A stretch of DNA of 64,000 bases from Gammaproteobacteria bacterium. Its GTDB lineage: Bacteria; Pseudomonadota; Gammaproteobacteria; Burkholderiales; Rhodocyclaceae. The translations under genes and the position numbers were made by a program. This document shows positions 44,801-53,407 of this stretch, piece by piece; within the stretch, counting starts at the first letter, position 1, and each line of letters opens with the position of its first letter. Where the stretch lies: NCBI GenBank assembly GCA_018824085.1, contig JAHJHI010000016.1:1-64000 (forward strand), given 5' to 3'. The notes beneath the pieces are model-generated. The model saw only the letters and a program-made list of their open reading frames with translations, searched no databases and had not been told where the DNA came from.

Positions 44801-46825
44801 GTCGCCTCGACAGCGGCGCGTTTCGGCCACGGCGAGCGCGACATGACGGTCGCCGCGCCCATCGTCGCCGAACTGTCGACGCCGCGTTTCATCGCGCCCG
44901 GTGACGAAGCGGCGGTCGCGCTGGAAGTGACCAACCTGACCGGCGCGACGCAGCAGATACGGCTCGTGCTCGACGCCGCACCGCCGGTCAGCATCCGCGA
45001 CGGTGCGCGCACGATGACGCTGGCACCGAAAGCGCGCAGCACCGTGCGTTTCACCGCTACGGCAGTCGAAGCCGAAGGGCTGGCGAAGCTCACGCTGGTG
45101 CTCGACGCGAGCGGCGGCGACAAACCGGTGCATCTGCGGCGCGAAGCCGCGCTGCAGGTGACGCCGCCGGTGCCGCTCGCGCGCACCGTGCAGCGGGTGA
45201 AGGTGGAGCCGGGCGCGCGTCATGTGGCGGACGCTTCTGTGCTGGAGCGTTTCTGGCCGGCGTCGGCGACGCTCAGCGTGACGGCTGCGTCGAGCCCGCC
45301 GCTGAACATCCGCGAGCACGTGCGCGGGCTGCTGCGCTATCCCTACGGCTGCGCCGAACAGACGGTCAGTTCCGCCTGGCCGCACGTCATCATCGACGAC
45401 GCACAGGCGACCGAACTGGGCCTGAAGGTGTACAGCCGCGCCGAGCGCGTCGCCATGGTGGATGCGGCGATCGGCCGCCTGGCCGGCATGCAGGGCGCGC
45501 AGGGCGGCATGACGATGTGGGGCGGCGGCGAGTACGAGTACTGGATCACCGCCTATGTCGCCGGCTTCCTCATCGACGCGCGCGAAGCCGGTTTCACCGT
45601 GCCGGAGGCGTTCAGCACGCGCATGGGCGACTGGATGCTCAAGGAGTTCCAGCTGTCGCCGTCGCAGATGCCCCGGCTCGCCGGCGACAACACGCAGCCC
45701 GGTCATCGCGAGTTGCTGCGCGGCGCGCACATGCGCTTCGCCAACGCCGCCCATCTTGGCTACGTGCTGGCGCGCGAGCAGCGCGCACCGCTGGCCACGC
45801 TGCGCCTGCTGTTCGACCAACATCGCGCGCTCGCGAAGTCGCCGCTCGCGCTGGCGCATCTGGGCCTGGCGCTCAAGCTCATGGGCGACGACGCGCGGGC
45901 CGGCGTCGCGCTCGACGAGGCGTTGCTCAAACCTTACGGCCTGGATGGCAGCGAGCACGAATGGCTCGGTGACTACGGCAGCGCGCTGCGTGACCGCGCG
46001 ATGATGTACGCACTGTTCGGACGTCACGACGTGAAGATGGCGCGTGCGGCCAATCTGCTGTTCGAACTGTCGGCCGACACGGCCGGCCGGCGCTGGCTGT
46101 CGACGCAGGAACAGATCGCGCTGGTGCTGGCCGGGCGTGCGGCCGGTGCGGGGGCCGGCAAGCCGTGGTCGCTCGCCATCGACGGGGGGGCGGATGTCAG
46201 CGGCAGCGCACCGATGATGCTGGCGGTCGATGCGGCCGCGGCGCGCCGCGGTGTCGGATTCGGCAACACCGGCACGGCGCCGCTCTATCTGGAGATCGAG
46301 GCCGCCGGCTATCCGAAGGTGGCGCCGGCCGCGGAGAACGGTCTGGGCACGGTGCGCCGCACGCTGTTCGACGCCGACGGCCGGCCGTGGAACGGCCGCG
46401 CGATGAAGGTGGGCGACCTGATGCTGGTGCGCGTGGAAGTGCGGCCGGGCCGTCGCGTCGATGACGCGCTGCTGGTCGACCGCCTGCCGGCCGGGCTGGA
46501 GATCGAGAACCTCAATCTGTCGCAGGGGCCGCAGGCGTCGGAATTCTCGCTCAAGCCGGCGGACGGGCACGCGCTGCGCGTGGCAGACACGATGAACGAC
46601 GGGCGGGTGAAGCATCGCGAATTCCGCGACGACCGCTTCGTCGCCGCGCTGAAGCTGGACAGCGCGCCGCTGAACCTCGTCTACATGGTGCGGGTCGTCA
46701 CGCCCGGACGCTACACCGTGCCGGGCACGTTCATGGAAGACATGTACCGCCCCGAACTGCGCACCGTCGGCGAACCCGGTCCGCTGCTCGACGTCGTGGA
46801 TGCGCCGCGCGCCGCGGCCCGCTGA
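41801..46825 (+). CDS. Bacterial alpha-2-macroglobulin family protein with thioester motif
   Basis: A giant 1674-residue envelope protein that traps proteases. An N-terminal hydrophobic helix (about residues 9-27) anchors or exports it. MG-type beta domains follow (for example TTGLLPTNNKLFAYSGRDLYRPG, then WVTLSAVDQGILNI). The reactive thioester GCAEQ is at about residue 1184. An acidic insert near residue 210 (DDEGGEGDEGYDDYEDQ) is unusual. There is no lipobox, and the partner pbpC is not adjacent. ATG 41801 was preferred to TTG 41795; ATG 41816 is also possible. Confidence 0.92.
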   Translation: MGGKRMFGFKAAFAVAVAIAAGVWWQAQQPAQQGIPAIGDDPDTPFAVLRCDARSREDGPALAVAFSRPLAPGQQLGDLMTVTDLGEAGGTPVAARVAGHWRLGENPRQAYFSGVLPKRRYRVDVAAGVSARGGDLLAASHQCETQVDDMPPAWFFASRGTVLPAGQNGGLPVVTVNTPEVDVQFLRVEPAQLPGFLDKVYGIRRAATDDEGGEGDEGYDDYEDQGGIDLRGRTSGWHLDRLKGLSKSVYLGRFQTDDKPDRRHVSFLPVEQIAELQEPGVYVAVMQAPGSFSNEYQTTYFYVSDIGLHLHRNASRIDAFATSLKSGTALPRVEFEMLDGDGKRVATVTGDDAGHAVFDAVPANARLVVARRGRELSVVSLAEAALDLSEFDTTGLLPTNNKLFAYSGRDLYRPGETFDVSVLARDADGEPLAPQPVTAVLKRPDGRTVSQRVWKPSPGPSGYFREAVAIAADAQTGAWTLELRADPAARRPDAVLRFKVEEFLPERMKLALRSDENVLTQGKPFELAVQGDYLFGAPAAGNRLLGSLAVGRARQALPAKRPGYVFGDFADDGLKARRELDETTLDDAGRARITVPYEPGNARSPLSLRVSMSLLESAGRPVVRSIERAWWPVPALVAVRPLFDNDVARESSLAEFEVGRFLPDGAFAPLAKANLRLFREERQYYWRFDDQRGWHSGFSESDELVDSRAIALTATAKVALPVSWGRYRLEIDDAEHGLTMRYRFYAGWGAQDGEALGNRPDRVQVRLEGAPYAAGDTVRAQIVPPHDGEALVLVEGDRVLWSKRVKVSAAGTTVDVPLDKVWKRHDLYLSVVAFRPGSEGGRVTPARALGLAHIPLSREARRLGVHIDAPAKIEPDTTATVRIKVDGAAGEPAWVTLSAVDQGILNITRFATPDPFGYFFGKQRYGADLLDIYGRLIEKMDGTRSSLKWGGDAARRDTQSMPKKVKLIDLFSGPVQLDDKGEARIALAVPDFNGSLRLMAVASTAARFGHGERDMTVAAPIVAELSTPRFIAPGDEAAVALEVTNLTGATQQIRLVLDAAPPVSIRDGARTMTLAPKARSTVRFTATAVEAEGLAKLTLVLDASGGDKPVHLRREAALQVTPPVPLARTVQRVKVEPGARHVADASVLERFWPASATLSVTAASSPPLNIREHVRGLLRYPYGCAEQTVSSAWPHVIIDDAQATELGLKVYSRAERVAMVDAAIGRLAGMQGAQGGMTMWGGGEYEYWITAYVAGFLIDAREAGFTVPEAFSTRMGDWMLKEFQLSPSQMPRLAGDNTQPGHRELLRGAHMRFANAAHLGYVLAREQRAPLATLRLLFDQHRALAKSPLALAHLGLALKLMGDDARAGVALDEALLKPYGLDGSEHEWLGDYGSALRDRAMMYALFGRHDVKMARAANLLFELSADTAGRRWLSTQEQIALVLAGRAAGAGAGKPWSLAIDGGADVSGSAPMMLAVDAAAARRGVGFGNTGTAPLYLEIEAAGYPKVAPAAENGLGTVRRTLFDADGRPWNGRAMKVGDLMLVRVEVRPGRRVDDALLVDRLPAGLEIENLNLSQGPQASEFSLKPADGHALRVADTMNDGRVKHREFRDDRFVAALKLDSAPLNLVYMVRVVTPGRYTVPGTFMEDMYRPELRTVGEPGPLLDVVDAPRAAAR

Positions 46826-46910
46826 ATGGCGAGCGCTGCGGGCACGCTCAATGTCTCGGGTGGTGCGGCGGTGAAAAGTGCTTGCGTGGTGAGCACATGG
46901 CGGCTTTAAA

Positions 46911-46925
46911 TTAGACGTGGTCTAA
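46911..46925. promoter_or_regulatory. Palindrome TTAGAC-GTG-GTCTAA upstream of the cyclopropane synthase gene
   Basis: Perfect 6-bp arms with a three-base centre, inside the only AT-rich patch of the 152-bp gap. The shape (AGAC...GTCT) resembles TetR-family operators. It ends 52 bases before the ATG at 46978. Confidence 0.5.
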
Positions 46926-46977
46926 AAGACGGTCGCCGGCAAGGCGACCGCCGCCTTGTCACTTCGGGAGAGTCGCC

Positions 46978-48168
46978 ATGATGCAGGACGTTGCCACCCG
47001 GGCGGCGGCCAATCCGGCCGTCGCGCACGCCACCCGCACGCATTGCGTCACCCGCCTGTTCGCGCAGGGCGGCGTGAAGGTCAATGGCAGTGCGCCATGG
47101 GACATCCAGCTGCACGACACGGCGGTGCTCGACCAGGTGCTCGCGCGTGGCAACCTCGGGCTGGGCGAAGCCTACATGGACGGGCGCTGGGACTGCGAGC
47201 GGCTCGATGAACTGTTCTGCCGCCTCTTGCGCGCGCGTCTCGGTGAGCGGGTCCGGCCGGTGCCGATGCTCTTTCAGGCAGTGCGCGCGCGTCTCTTCAA
47301 TCGGCAGACCGGTCGACGCGCCTGGCACGTGGGCGAGCGTCACTATGATCTGGGCAACGCGTTCTACGCGGCGATGCTCGATCCGCGCATGACCTACACC
47401 TGCGCCTTCTGGGACGGCGCCGACACGCTGGCGGGCGCGCAGGACGCGAAGCTCGATCTGGTGTGCCGCAAGCTCGGCCTGATGCCCGGCATGCGCCTGC
47501 TCGACATCGGTTGCGGCTGGGGCGGCCTCATGGCCTACGCGGCCGAGCGCTACGGCGTGGAATGTGTCGGCGTGACCGTGTCGCGCGAGCAGATCGAATG
47601 GGCGCGCGAACGCTACGGCGCGCTGCCGGTGGAGTTCCGGCTGCAGGACTACCGCGATCTGGACGAACGGTTCGACCGGGTGGCGAGCCTGGGCATGTTC
47701 GAACATGTCGGGCGCAAGAACTTCCGCACCTTCATGCGCGTGGCGCGTCGCTGCCTGAATCCCGATGGCCTCTTCCTGCTGCACACGATAGGCAAGAACA
47801 CGCGTCGCGGCGCGACCGACCCGTGGATAGACCGCTACATTTTCCCCGGCGGAGACCTGCCGTCGGTCGGGCAGATCGGCGACGCGCTCGATGACCTGTT
47901 CGTGGTCGAGGACGTGCACAGCCTTGGCGCCGACTACGACCGCACGCTGATGGCCTGGCACGAGCGCTTCGAAGCCGGGTGGAGCGCATTCGCGGCTCGG
48001 CTCGGCGAGCGCTTCCACCGTATGTGGCGCTACTACCTGCTGTCCTGCGCCGGCGCCTTCCGTGCGCGCGACATCCAGCTCTGGCAGTGGGTGCTGTCGC
48101 CGCAGGGCGTTGCCGGCGGTTATCGCAGGCCCGGACAAGCCGTGCCCGACAGCGGCGCTCACGGGTAA
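46978..48168 (+). CDS. cfa: Cyclopropane-fatty-acyl-phospholipid synthase family protein
   Basis: A 396-residue SAM-dependent enzyme that adds a methylene bridge to unsaturated lipid acyl chains. The SAM loop is LLDIGCGWGGLMAYAA, preceded by RHYDLGNAFYAAMLDPRMTYTCAFW and followed by GMFEHVGRKNFRTFM. It ends slightly earlier than the largest family members but is complete. GGGAG lies about ten bases before the ATG. A palindrome upstream suggests repressor control. Confidence 0.94.
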   Translation: MMQDVATRAAANPAVAHATRTHCVTRLFAQGGVKVNGSAPWDIQLHDTAVLDQVLARGNLGLGEAYMDGRWDCERLDELFCRLLRARLGERVRPVPMLFQAVRARLFNRQTGRRAWHVGERHYDLGNAFYAAMLDPRMTYTCAFWDGADTLAGAQDAKLDLVCRKLGLMPGMRLLDIGCGWGGLMAYAAERYGVECVGVTVSREQIEWARERYGALPVEFRLQDYRDLDERFDRVASLGMFEHVGRKNFRTFMRVARRCLNPDGLFLLHTIGKNTRRGATDPWIDRYIFPGGDLPSVGQIGDALDDLFVVEDVHSLGADYDRTLMAWHERFEAGWSAFAARLGERFHRMWRYYLLSCAGAFRARDIQLWQWVLSPQGVAGGYRRPGQAVPDSGAHG

Positions 48169-48202
48169 AGTGGCGGCCTGGATTCCGGAGGCCGCACACA
48201 CC

Positions 48203-48754
48203 ATGGCAATGCAATATCCGGCGCTGACCGATCGCCTGATCGGCTTCATCGCGCAGCAGAAGATGTTCTTCGTCGGCACCGCCACCGCCGACAGTCGCGT
48301 AAACGTGTCGCCCAAGGGCATGGATTCGCTGCGCGTGCTCGGGCCGCAGCGCGTGGCCTGGCTGAACGTGACCGGCAGCGGCAACGAGACGGCGGCGCAC
48401 GTGCAGCTGTCGCCGCGCATGACGCTGATGTTCTGCGCCTTCGACGGCTCGCCGATGATCCTGCGCCTGTACGGGCAGGCGAGGGTGGTGCATCGTCGCG
48501 ATGCGGACTGGCCCGCACTGATCGCCCTTTTCGACCCGCTCCCCGGTGCGCGCCAGATATTCGACCTGACGCTGGATCTCGTGCAGACGTCCTGCGGCAC
48601 CGCCGTGCCGCGCTACGACTACGCCGGTGACCGCGACATTCTGTCCGACTGGGCGCGCAAGAAGGGCGAGCACGGCATACGGCAATACTGGGAGGAGAAG
48701 AACGGCGAGAGCATCGACGGCATTGCCACGCACATCATGGATCTCAATGGCTGA
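48203..48754 (+). CDS. Pyridoxamine 5'-phosphate oxidase-related FMN-binding protein
   Basis: A 183-residue protein of the split-barrel flavin fold: FIAQQKMFFVGTATADSRVNVSPKGMDSLRV at the start, then PMILRLYGQARVVHR. Members bind FMN or F420 and reduce small molecules or act in stress responses; the substrate is not known. GGAGG lies about eleven bases before ATG 48203. It follows cfa by 34 bases and may share its transcript. Confidence 0.85.
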   Translation: MAMQYPALTDRLIGFIAQQKMFFVGTATADSRVNVSPKGMDSLRVLGPQRVAWLNVTGSGNETAAHVQLSPRMTLMFCAFDGSPMILRLYGQARVVHRRDADWPALIALFDPLPGARQIFDLTLDLVQTSCGTAVPRYDYAGDRDILSDWARKKGEHGIRQYWEEKNGESIDGIATHIMDLNG

Positions 48755-48842
48755 GATCCGGATGCCCGGGTCCGGTGCATACTCCGTGGCGCAGTGAGCC
48801 GTCCGTACTGCGCGCCTGATCAACACCCCGGAGACCGACCGC

Positions 48843-49775
48843 ATGGCGTCCGTTGCAGACCTGTTCGACATGCTGTCCTCGCTGCAGTTGTTCGCGGTGG
48901 GGGAAACCCGGGTCACGGCGGGGCGCTTGCTCGGACTGGTGCTGATCATCGTGCTGTCGTGGTGGGTCGCCTACGCGCTGGAGCGCGGTCTGGCGCGCGT
49001 TGCAGCCATGCACGCGCGCGCCGGCATGAGTCAGTCGGCCATGTATGCGCTGGGGCGCATCGCGCGCTATCTGGTGTGGATCGTCGGCTCGCTGCTCGGG
49101 CTGAGCTATATCGGCTTCGACCTGTCCAGCCTGGCCATCATCGGCGGTGCGCTCGGCGTGGGCATCGGCTTCGGCCTGCAGAACATCTTCAGCAACCTGA
49201 TTTCGGGCGTCATCATCCTGCTGGAGAAGACGCTCAAGGTCGGCGACTTCGTCGATCTGCAATCGGGTGTCGTCGGGCGGGTGGCCGAGATCAACATGCG
49301 CTACACGCGCATCACCACCAACGACGCGGTGGACATCATCGTGCCGAACTCGGAGTTCATCAACGGACGCGTCATCAACTGGACCTACGGCGAGCTGGTA
49401 CGCCGCCTGCACGTCCCGTTCGGCGTGGCCTATGGCAGCGACAAGGTGCGAGTGCGCGACGCGGCACTGGCCGCCGCCGCGCAAGTGCCCGCCACGGTGC
49501 GTGACGACACGCGCCATCCCGAGGTGTGGCTGGTGGGCTTCGGCGACAGCAGCCTCGATTTCGAACTTGTGGTGTGGGTGGGCGAGGCGGGCGTGATTTC
49601 ACCGGCCCGCACGCAGGCGGCCTTCCTGTGGGCGCTTGAAACCGAGCTGAAGCGCAGCGGCATCGAAATTCCCTTCCCGCAGCGCGACCTCAATTTCCGG
49701 GGCGGGCGGGTCGAAGTCAGCCTTGCGCCGGCCGTGTCCGTACCGGTCGCCGACGGCGCCGGCGGCGTTGTCTGA
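48843..49775 (+). CDS. Small-conductance mechanosensitive channel, MscS family
   Basis: A 310-residue membrane channel that opens under osmotic shock. Three helices are followed by the pore helix (ALGVGIGFGLQNIFSNLISGVIILLE), the beta domain (VGDFVDLQSGVVGRVAEINMRYTRITT, IIVPNSEFI) and an alpha/beta end. It is the short, classical MscS size. GGAGA precedes the ATG. Confidence 0.94.
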   Translation: MASVADLFDMLSSLQLFAVGETRVTAGRLLGLVLIIVLSWWVAYALERGLARVAAMHARAGMSQSAMYALGRIARYLVWIVGSLLGLSYIGFDLSSLAIIGGALGVGIGFGLQNIFSNLISGVIILLEKTLKVGDFVDLQSGVVGRVAEINMRYTRITTNDAVDIIVPNSEFINGRVINWTYGELVRRLHVPFGVAYGSDKVRVRDAALAAAAQVPATVRDDTRHPEVWLVGFGDSSLDFELVVWVGEAGVISPARTQAAFLWALETELKRSGIEIPFPQRDLNFRGGRVEVSLAPAVSVPVADGAGGVV

Positions 49776-49779
49776 ACAG

Positions 49780-49914
49780 ATGGCGCGGGGTGATCTTTCC
49801 CTGACGGGCGTCGACTTCGTGGCGCCAGGCCTGCCGCCGGGCGTGGCAACGGATTTCAGGGCGCCGATGGTGTTGCGCGCGCGCCTGCACGCAGCAGCCG
49901 GTACGCACCGATGA
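49780..49914 (+). CDS. Possible small protein, 44 residues
   Basis: A short frame (MARGDLSLTGVDFVAPGLPPG at its start) fills the gap between the MscS gene and the next membrane protein. Its TGA overlaps the next ATG in the ATGA form. It has no recognisable motif and no good ribosome-binding site. It may be untranslated leader rather than a gene. Confidence 0.2.
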   Translation: MARGDLSLTGVDFVAPGLPPGVATDFRAPMVLRARLHAAAGTHR

Positions 49915-50969
49915 TCGCGTCCTTCTTCTCCGCACTCGGTCCGCTCGGCAAGACCATGTGGAGTGCCGTTTTCTTCGCCATCGCCATCGCGATCGTCGGG
50001 TTGCTGGTTCTGGAGCAGCGCGCGTTCGCAGCGCGGGGCAAGGCGGGGAGCTGGCGCTGGCTGCGGCTTGCGTCCCTGCCCATCCTCGCGGTCACGGCGC
50101 TCGTGGTCGTGCTGGCCGCACGAGCCGTGTCGGGCGCGCTTGCGCTTGCGGTGTTCTACCTCGCGCTGTTCACCGTCGCGCCGATACTGTGGTTCGGCCT
50201 GCACGTGCTGTTCGGCCGATGGCTGTCGCCGCGCATGAGCCGTGGCGAAAGCGTCTGGGTTGCGCTGACCGGACTGGCCATCCTCGGGCTGCCGCCGCTG
50301 GTACTCGGTGCGTTGCAGTCGCCGCTGTACCGCCTGGAACTCGGTCTCGACAAGGCGCGGCGCGACGCCATGGATGAAGTGCCGCTCGCCCACAGGATGT
50401 CACCGGTACGACGCCTGAGTCTGGGTGATGCCGGTGACATCCATGCGCAGACGCTGAGTGCGCCCCCCGGTGTGACGGTTGATCGCATCGACGCGCAGGG
50501 CGGCGAACTGTGGAGCGATACCGCGACGCAGATGCACGCCTATTTCTGCCGCACGGGCAGCGACCTGCATCTGGCCTGGCCGGTCGGGTCCACGGTGCCG
50601 CCGTTGCGCCTGTACTGGCATGGCGACGACGGCGTCAGGCGGCGCAGCGAATTCCGCACAGGCGACCCCGTGCACGCGTTGCCGGCCGAGGAATTCACCG
50701 TTGCATGGCGCGATGACGGCGTGGACCTGCCGGTGCCCGTCGCGCGCAGTCGGGTGCAGTTCGGCTGGGTGACGGACGGGGTCGAGGTGTTCCGCCCGGC
50801 AGAAACGCTGCAGCGCGACGAACACCTTGTTGACGACTGCGTCATGCGCGGCTATCGGCGGGACGCCTGGCGCACCGAAGGGCCCGTGCAGCGGCTGCGG
50901 CTGATACTTCATCCGGCGCGTGCCGGTGCGCCGCTGCTGTACACCGCCTCGCGCGATGCCTCCGATTGA
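49911..50969 (+). CDS. Hypothetical membrane protein, 352 residues
   Basis: I do not recognise this protein. The N-terminal third has about four hydrophobic helices (near residues 15-34, 50-70, 74-100 and 115-140). The rest is a soluble, strand-rich domain (about 165-345) with several Trp and His residues. It follows the MscS gene on the same strand and could be an accessory membrane protein, but no evidence links them. Confidence 0.7.
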   Translation: MIASFFSALGPLGKTMWSAVFFAIAIAIVGLLVLEQRAFAARGKAGSWRWLRLASLPILAVTALVVVLAARAVSGALALAVFYLALFTVAPILWFGLHVLFGRWLSPRMSRGESVWVALTGLAILGLPPLVLGALQSPLYRLELGLDKARRDAMDEVPLAHRMSPVRRLSLGDAGDIHAQTLSAPPGVTVDRIDAQGGELWSDTATQMHAYFCRTGSDLHLAWPVGSTVPPLRLYWHGDDGVRRRSEFRTGDPVHALPAEEFTVAWRDDGVDLPVPVARSRVQFGWVTDGVEVFRPAETLQRDEHLVDDCVMRGYRRDAWRTEGPVQRLRLILHPARAGAPLLYTASRDASD

Positions 50970-51184
50970 CGACCTGCGCCGGCAATACTGAACCCGATGG
51001 CCCGGAACCGTGTCGACAGCGCTGTTGCATGCACGATGACGTCCGGCTGCGGAGCGGGCCACGAATCAGGCGGTGGCTTGGCTGGTGCAGTGCAAAGGTG
51101 TCAAACGGATGAACGCGGGGATCACGCCCGGTGGTTTCACCGCAGAAGAAGCGCCTTCCACTCGAATCATGAAAAGGGATCGAT

Positions 51185-51610
51185 ATGCCAGTCGAAAAAG
51201 TGCTCTATCGCGCAACGGCCAAGGCCAGCGGAGGCCGTGACGGCCGTGCGGTGTCCAGCGACGGCCAGCTCGATGTCCGTCTGACCACGCCGAAGGAACT
51301 TGGCGGCGCCGGTGGCGACGGCACCAATCCGGAGCAGATGTTCGCGGCGGGCTACAGCGCCTGTTTTCTGGGCGCGATGAAGTTCGTCGCGCAACGCGAC
51401 AGGATAGCCATCCCGGCCGACGTCAGCGTCGAAGGCAGTGTGGGAATCGGCGCCATTCCGACCGGCTTCGGCATCGAGGTCGAACTGCGCATTTCATTGC
51501 CGGGCCTCGATGGCGCGGCCGTGCAGACGCTGGTCGAACGCGCCCACATCGTGTGCCCGTACTCGAATGCCACCCGCAACAACATCGAGGTGCGGCTCAC
51601 CGTGCTCTGA
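51185..51610 (+). CDS. ohr: Organic hydroperoxide resistance protein Ohr (OsmC fold)
   Basis: A 141-residue thiol peroxidase that reduces organic hydroperoxides using lipoyl partners. The reactive Cys60 is in [10 protein letters not shown] and the resolving Cys124 in [11 protein letters not shown]. The length is exact for the family. AAGGGAT precedes the ATG. The usual repressor gene ohrR is not next to it, and I did not find its operator in the 215-bp upstream gap. Confidence 0.95.
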   Translation: MPVEKVLYRATAKASGGRDGRAVSSDGQLDVRLTTPKELGGAGGDGTNPEQMFAAGYSACFLGAMKFVAQRDRIAIPADVSVEGSVGIGAIPTGFGIEVELRISLPGLDGAAVQTLVERAHIVCPYSNATRNNIEVRLTVL

Positions 51611-51709
51611 CCCGGCGCCGCTTCCCCGGCGGGTGACGCGGCCGCAGTCCGGCAACGCTGGCCGCTGCCCAAACCCCGAAAGAAACCATTCCCCACGAAA
51701 GAGACGCCC

Positions 51710-52120
51710 ATGCGCAGCGCCGCCTGGTATTCCCGTTTTGCCAAGGCCGCCGCGCATTTCTGCGGGCGGCCCAGGGTGTTCACGCTGGCGGTCGCGATCA
51801 TCGTGGTCTGGATCGTCACCGGGCCGATGTTCGGGTTCAGCGACACCTGGCAACTGGTCATCAACACCGGTACGACCATCATCACCTTCCTGATGGTCTT
51901 CCTGATACAGAACACGCAGAACCGGGACACCGAAGCTATTCAGGTCAAGCTGGACGAGCTCATCCGGGCGACCCGGGGGGCGCACAACGCGCTGCTCGAT
52001 CTGGAAGAACTGGAAGAAGAGAGCCTGCACGCGTTCAAGGCGAAGTACCAGGCGCTGGCCGCTGCCGCACGCGCTGAACTGGGACAGGGCAATCAGGACA
52101 CCGGCACCCCTGAGCCGTGA
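51710..52120 (+). CDS. Low-affinity iron permease family protein
   Basis: A 136-residue protein with two membrane helices (about residues 25-43 and 48-68) and a charged helical C-terminus (QNRDTEAIQVKLDELIRAT, then EELEEESL). This matches the bacterial 'low affinity iron permease' family, whose transport role is not proven. It is convergent with the beta-lactamase gene. Confidence 0.82.
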   Translation: MRSAAWYSRFAKAAAHFCGRPRVFTLAVAIIVVWIVTGPMFGFSDTWQLVINTGTTIITFLMVFLIQNTQNRDTEAIQVKLDELIRATRGAHNALLDLEELEEESLHAFKAKYQALAAAARAELGQGNQDTGTPEP

Positions 52121-52165
52121 GCCGCACCGGACGGGTTCGTGCCGCTACAACAGCGGGTAATGAAC

Positions 52166-53056
52166 TCAGCCCAGCGCATCCGCCGCGATCCGGGCCGCCG
52201 CCGCGATCACGCCGTCGTTCCACTGCGCATCCGGCTCCGGTTGCGTGAAATACACCGTGAGCACGACAGGCGCGCGCTCCGGTCGCCACAATACGGCGAT
52301 GTCGTTTGACGTTCCATGGGCGCCGGAGCCCGTCTTGTCGCCGACCTGCCAGGTGTCGGGCACGCCGGCGCGTATGCGCTTCGCGCCGGTCGTGTTGCCG
52401 CGCAACCAGTCCTGCAGCTGCGCCCGCAGGGGCGCCGGCAAGGTGTCGCCCAGAGCGAGCGATTGCAGGGTCCGTGCCATCGCGGCGGGTGTGGTCGTGT
52501 CACGCGGATCGCCCGGCAGCGCCGTGTTCAGCGCCGTTTCCGGACGGTCGAGGCGGAAGGTGCTGTCGCCGATGGCGCGTGCGAACGCAGTGACCGCGGA
52601 CGGCCCGCCGAGCAGCCCGGTCAGCAGATTGCTCGCGGTGTTGTCACTGTACTGGAGTGCCGCCCGGCACAATTCGGCAACCGTCATGCCGTCCGCTAAG
52701 TGCTTGCCGGTGACGGGCGAATGGCTCACCAGATCGGCCTTGCCGTATGTCATGTGCCGCTGCAGCAGCCCTTCGGTGCGCACGCTCCGCGCGAGGATGG
52801 CTCCCGCCAGAACGACCTTGAACGTGCTGCAGAACGGAAACCGCTCGTCGGCCCGGTGTTGGATGCGCACGCCGCTTTTCGTGTCGATGGCAACGACGCC
52901 CAGCCGGCCGCCGGAGCCGGCTTCCAGCGCGACGAACCGCGCGTCGGCGGACGCAAGGTCGTGCACGCCTTCCGTGCCCCGGGCCGGAAGGGCCCGCGCA
53001 AGGGGAGCGGCTGCAATGACGCGCAACAGGCTGCGACGATCGGAAAAATTCGGCAT
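52166..53056 (-). CDS. Class A beta-lactamase
   Basis: A 296-residue exported serine hydrolase that opens beta-lactam rings. All class A motifs are present: Ser77-Thr-Phe-Lys80, Ser137-Asp-Asn139, Glu173 in ETALN and Lys241-Thr-Gly. The N-terminus (SDRRSLLRVIAAAP) looks like a twin-arginine signal. A Cys precedes the active Ser, but its disulfide partner of carbapenemases (after KTGS) is Gly, so that bridge is absent. GAGG lies six bases before ATG 53056. No mobile element or ampR-like regulator flanks it, which suggests a resident chromosomal gene. Confidence 0.94.
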   Translation of the reverse strand: MPNFSDRRSLLRVIAAAPLARALPARGTEGVHDLASADARFVALEAGSGGRLGVVAIDTKSGVRIQHRADERFPFCSTFKVVLAGAILARSVRTEGLLQRHMTYGKADLVSHSPVTGKHLADGMTVAELCRAALQYSDNTASNLLTGLLGGPSAVTAFARAIGDSTFRLDRPETALNTALPGDPRDTTTPAAMARTLQSLALGDTLPAPLRAQLQDWLRGNTTGAKRIRAGVPDTWQVGDKTGSGAHGTSNDIAVLWRPERAPVVLTVYFTQPEPDAQWNDGVIAAAARIAADALG

Positions 53057-53407
53057 GTGGCCTCGCTTTCGGAAAGAGGGGAATGATGAGCCGGAGCGTG
53101 CGGCGAGGTGCCGGCCGGGCCGGCGTGCCGGCAACGCCGCTGCCGTCGCGTCGTCATCGGGCCGGCCATCGCAAAGGACGGGGTACGCCAGCGCGCGAGG
53201 CTACAATATTCAGGATCGGGTTGTGGCGCTGCCGGATGCGCATGACGTTTTTCCGGGCGGCTGTCCGGTGGCCGCATCGGCTGCCGCGAGCGGTGCGGCC
53301 CGTGCGCGCGCTCGGCCGGGATTGTTCGTCGTACGGGACGTGCCGGGGCGGAAGCACCGCTTCCGGATTCAGCACTTCCGCGCACCCGTTGCCGTAAGGG
53401 AGTCGTC
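53057..53407. other. Non-coding gap between the beta-lactamase gene and the VOC remnant
   Basis: I see no credible gene in these 351 bases. A TACAAT at about 53200 could be a -10 element for rightward transcription, but no good -35 accompanies it. Confidence 0.5.

Noticed and set aside
41762-46615. Two very long minus-strand frames opposite the alpha-2-macroglobulin gene
   Set aside because: Arg/Gln/His-rich antisense frames without motifs or start signals.
53083-53397. 104-codon plus-strand frame in the gap before the VOC remnant
   Set aside because: Arg-rich, no ribosome-binding site, no motif.
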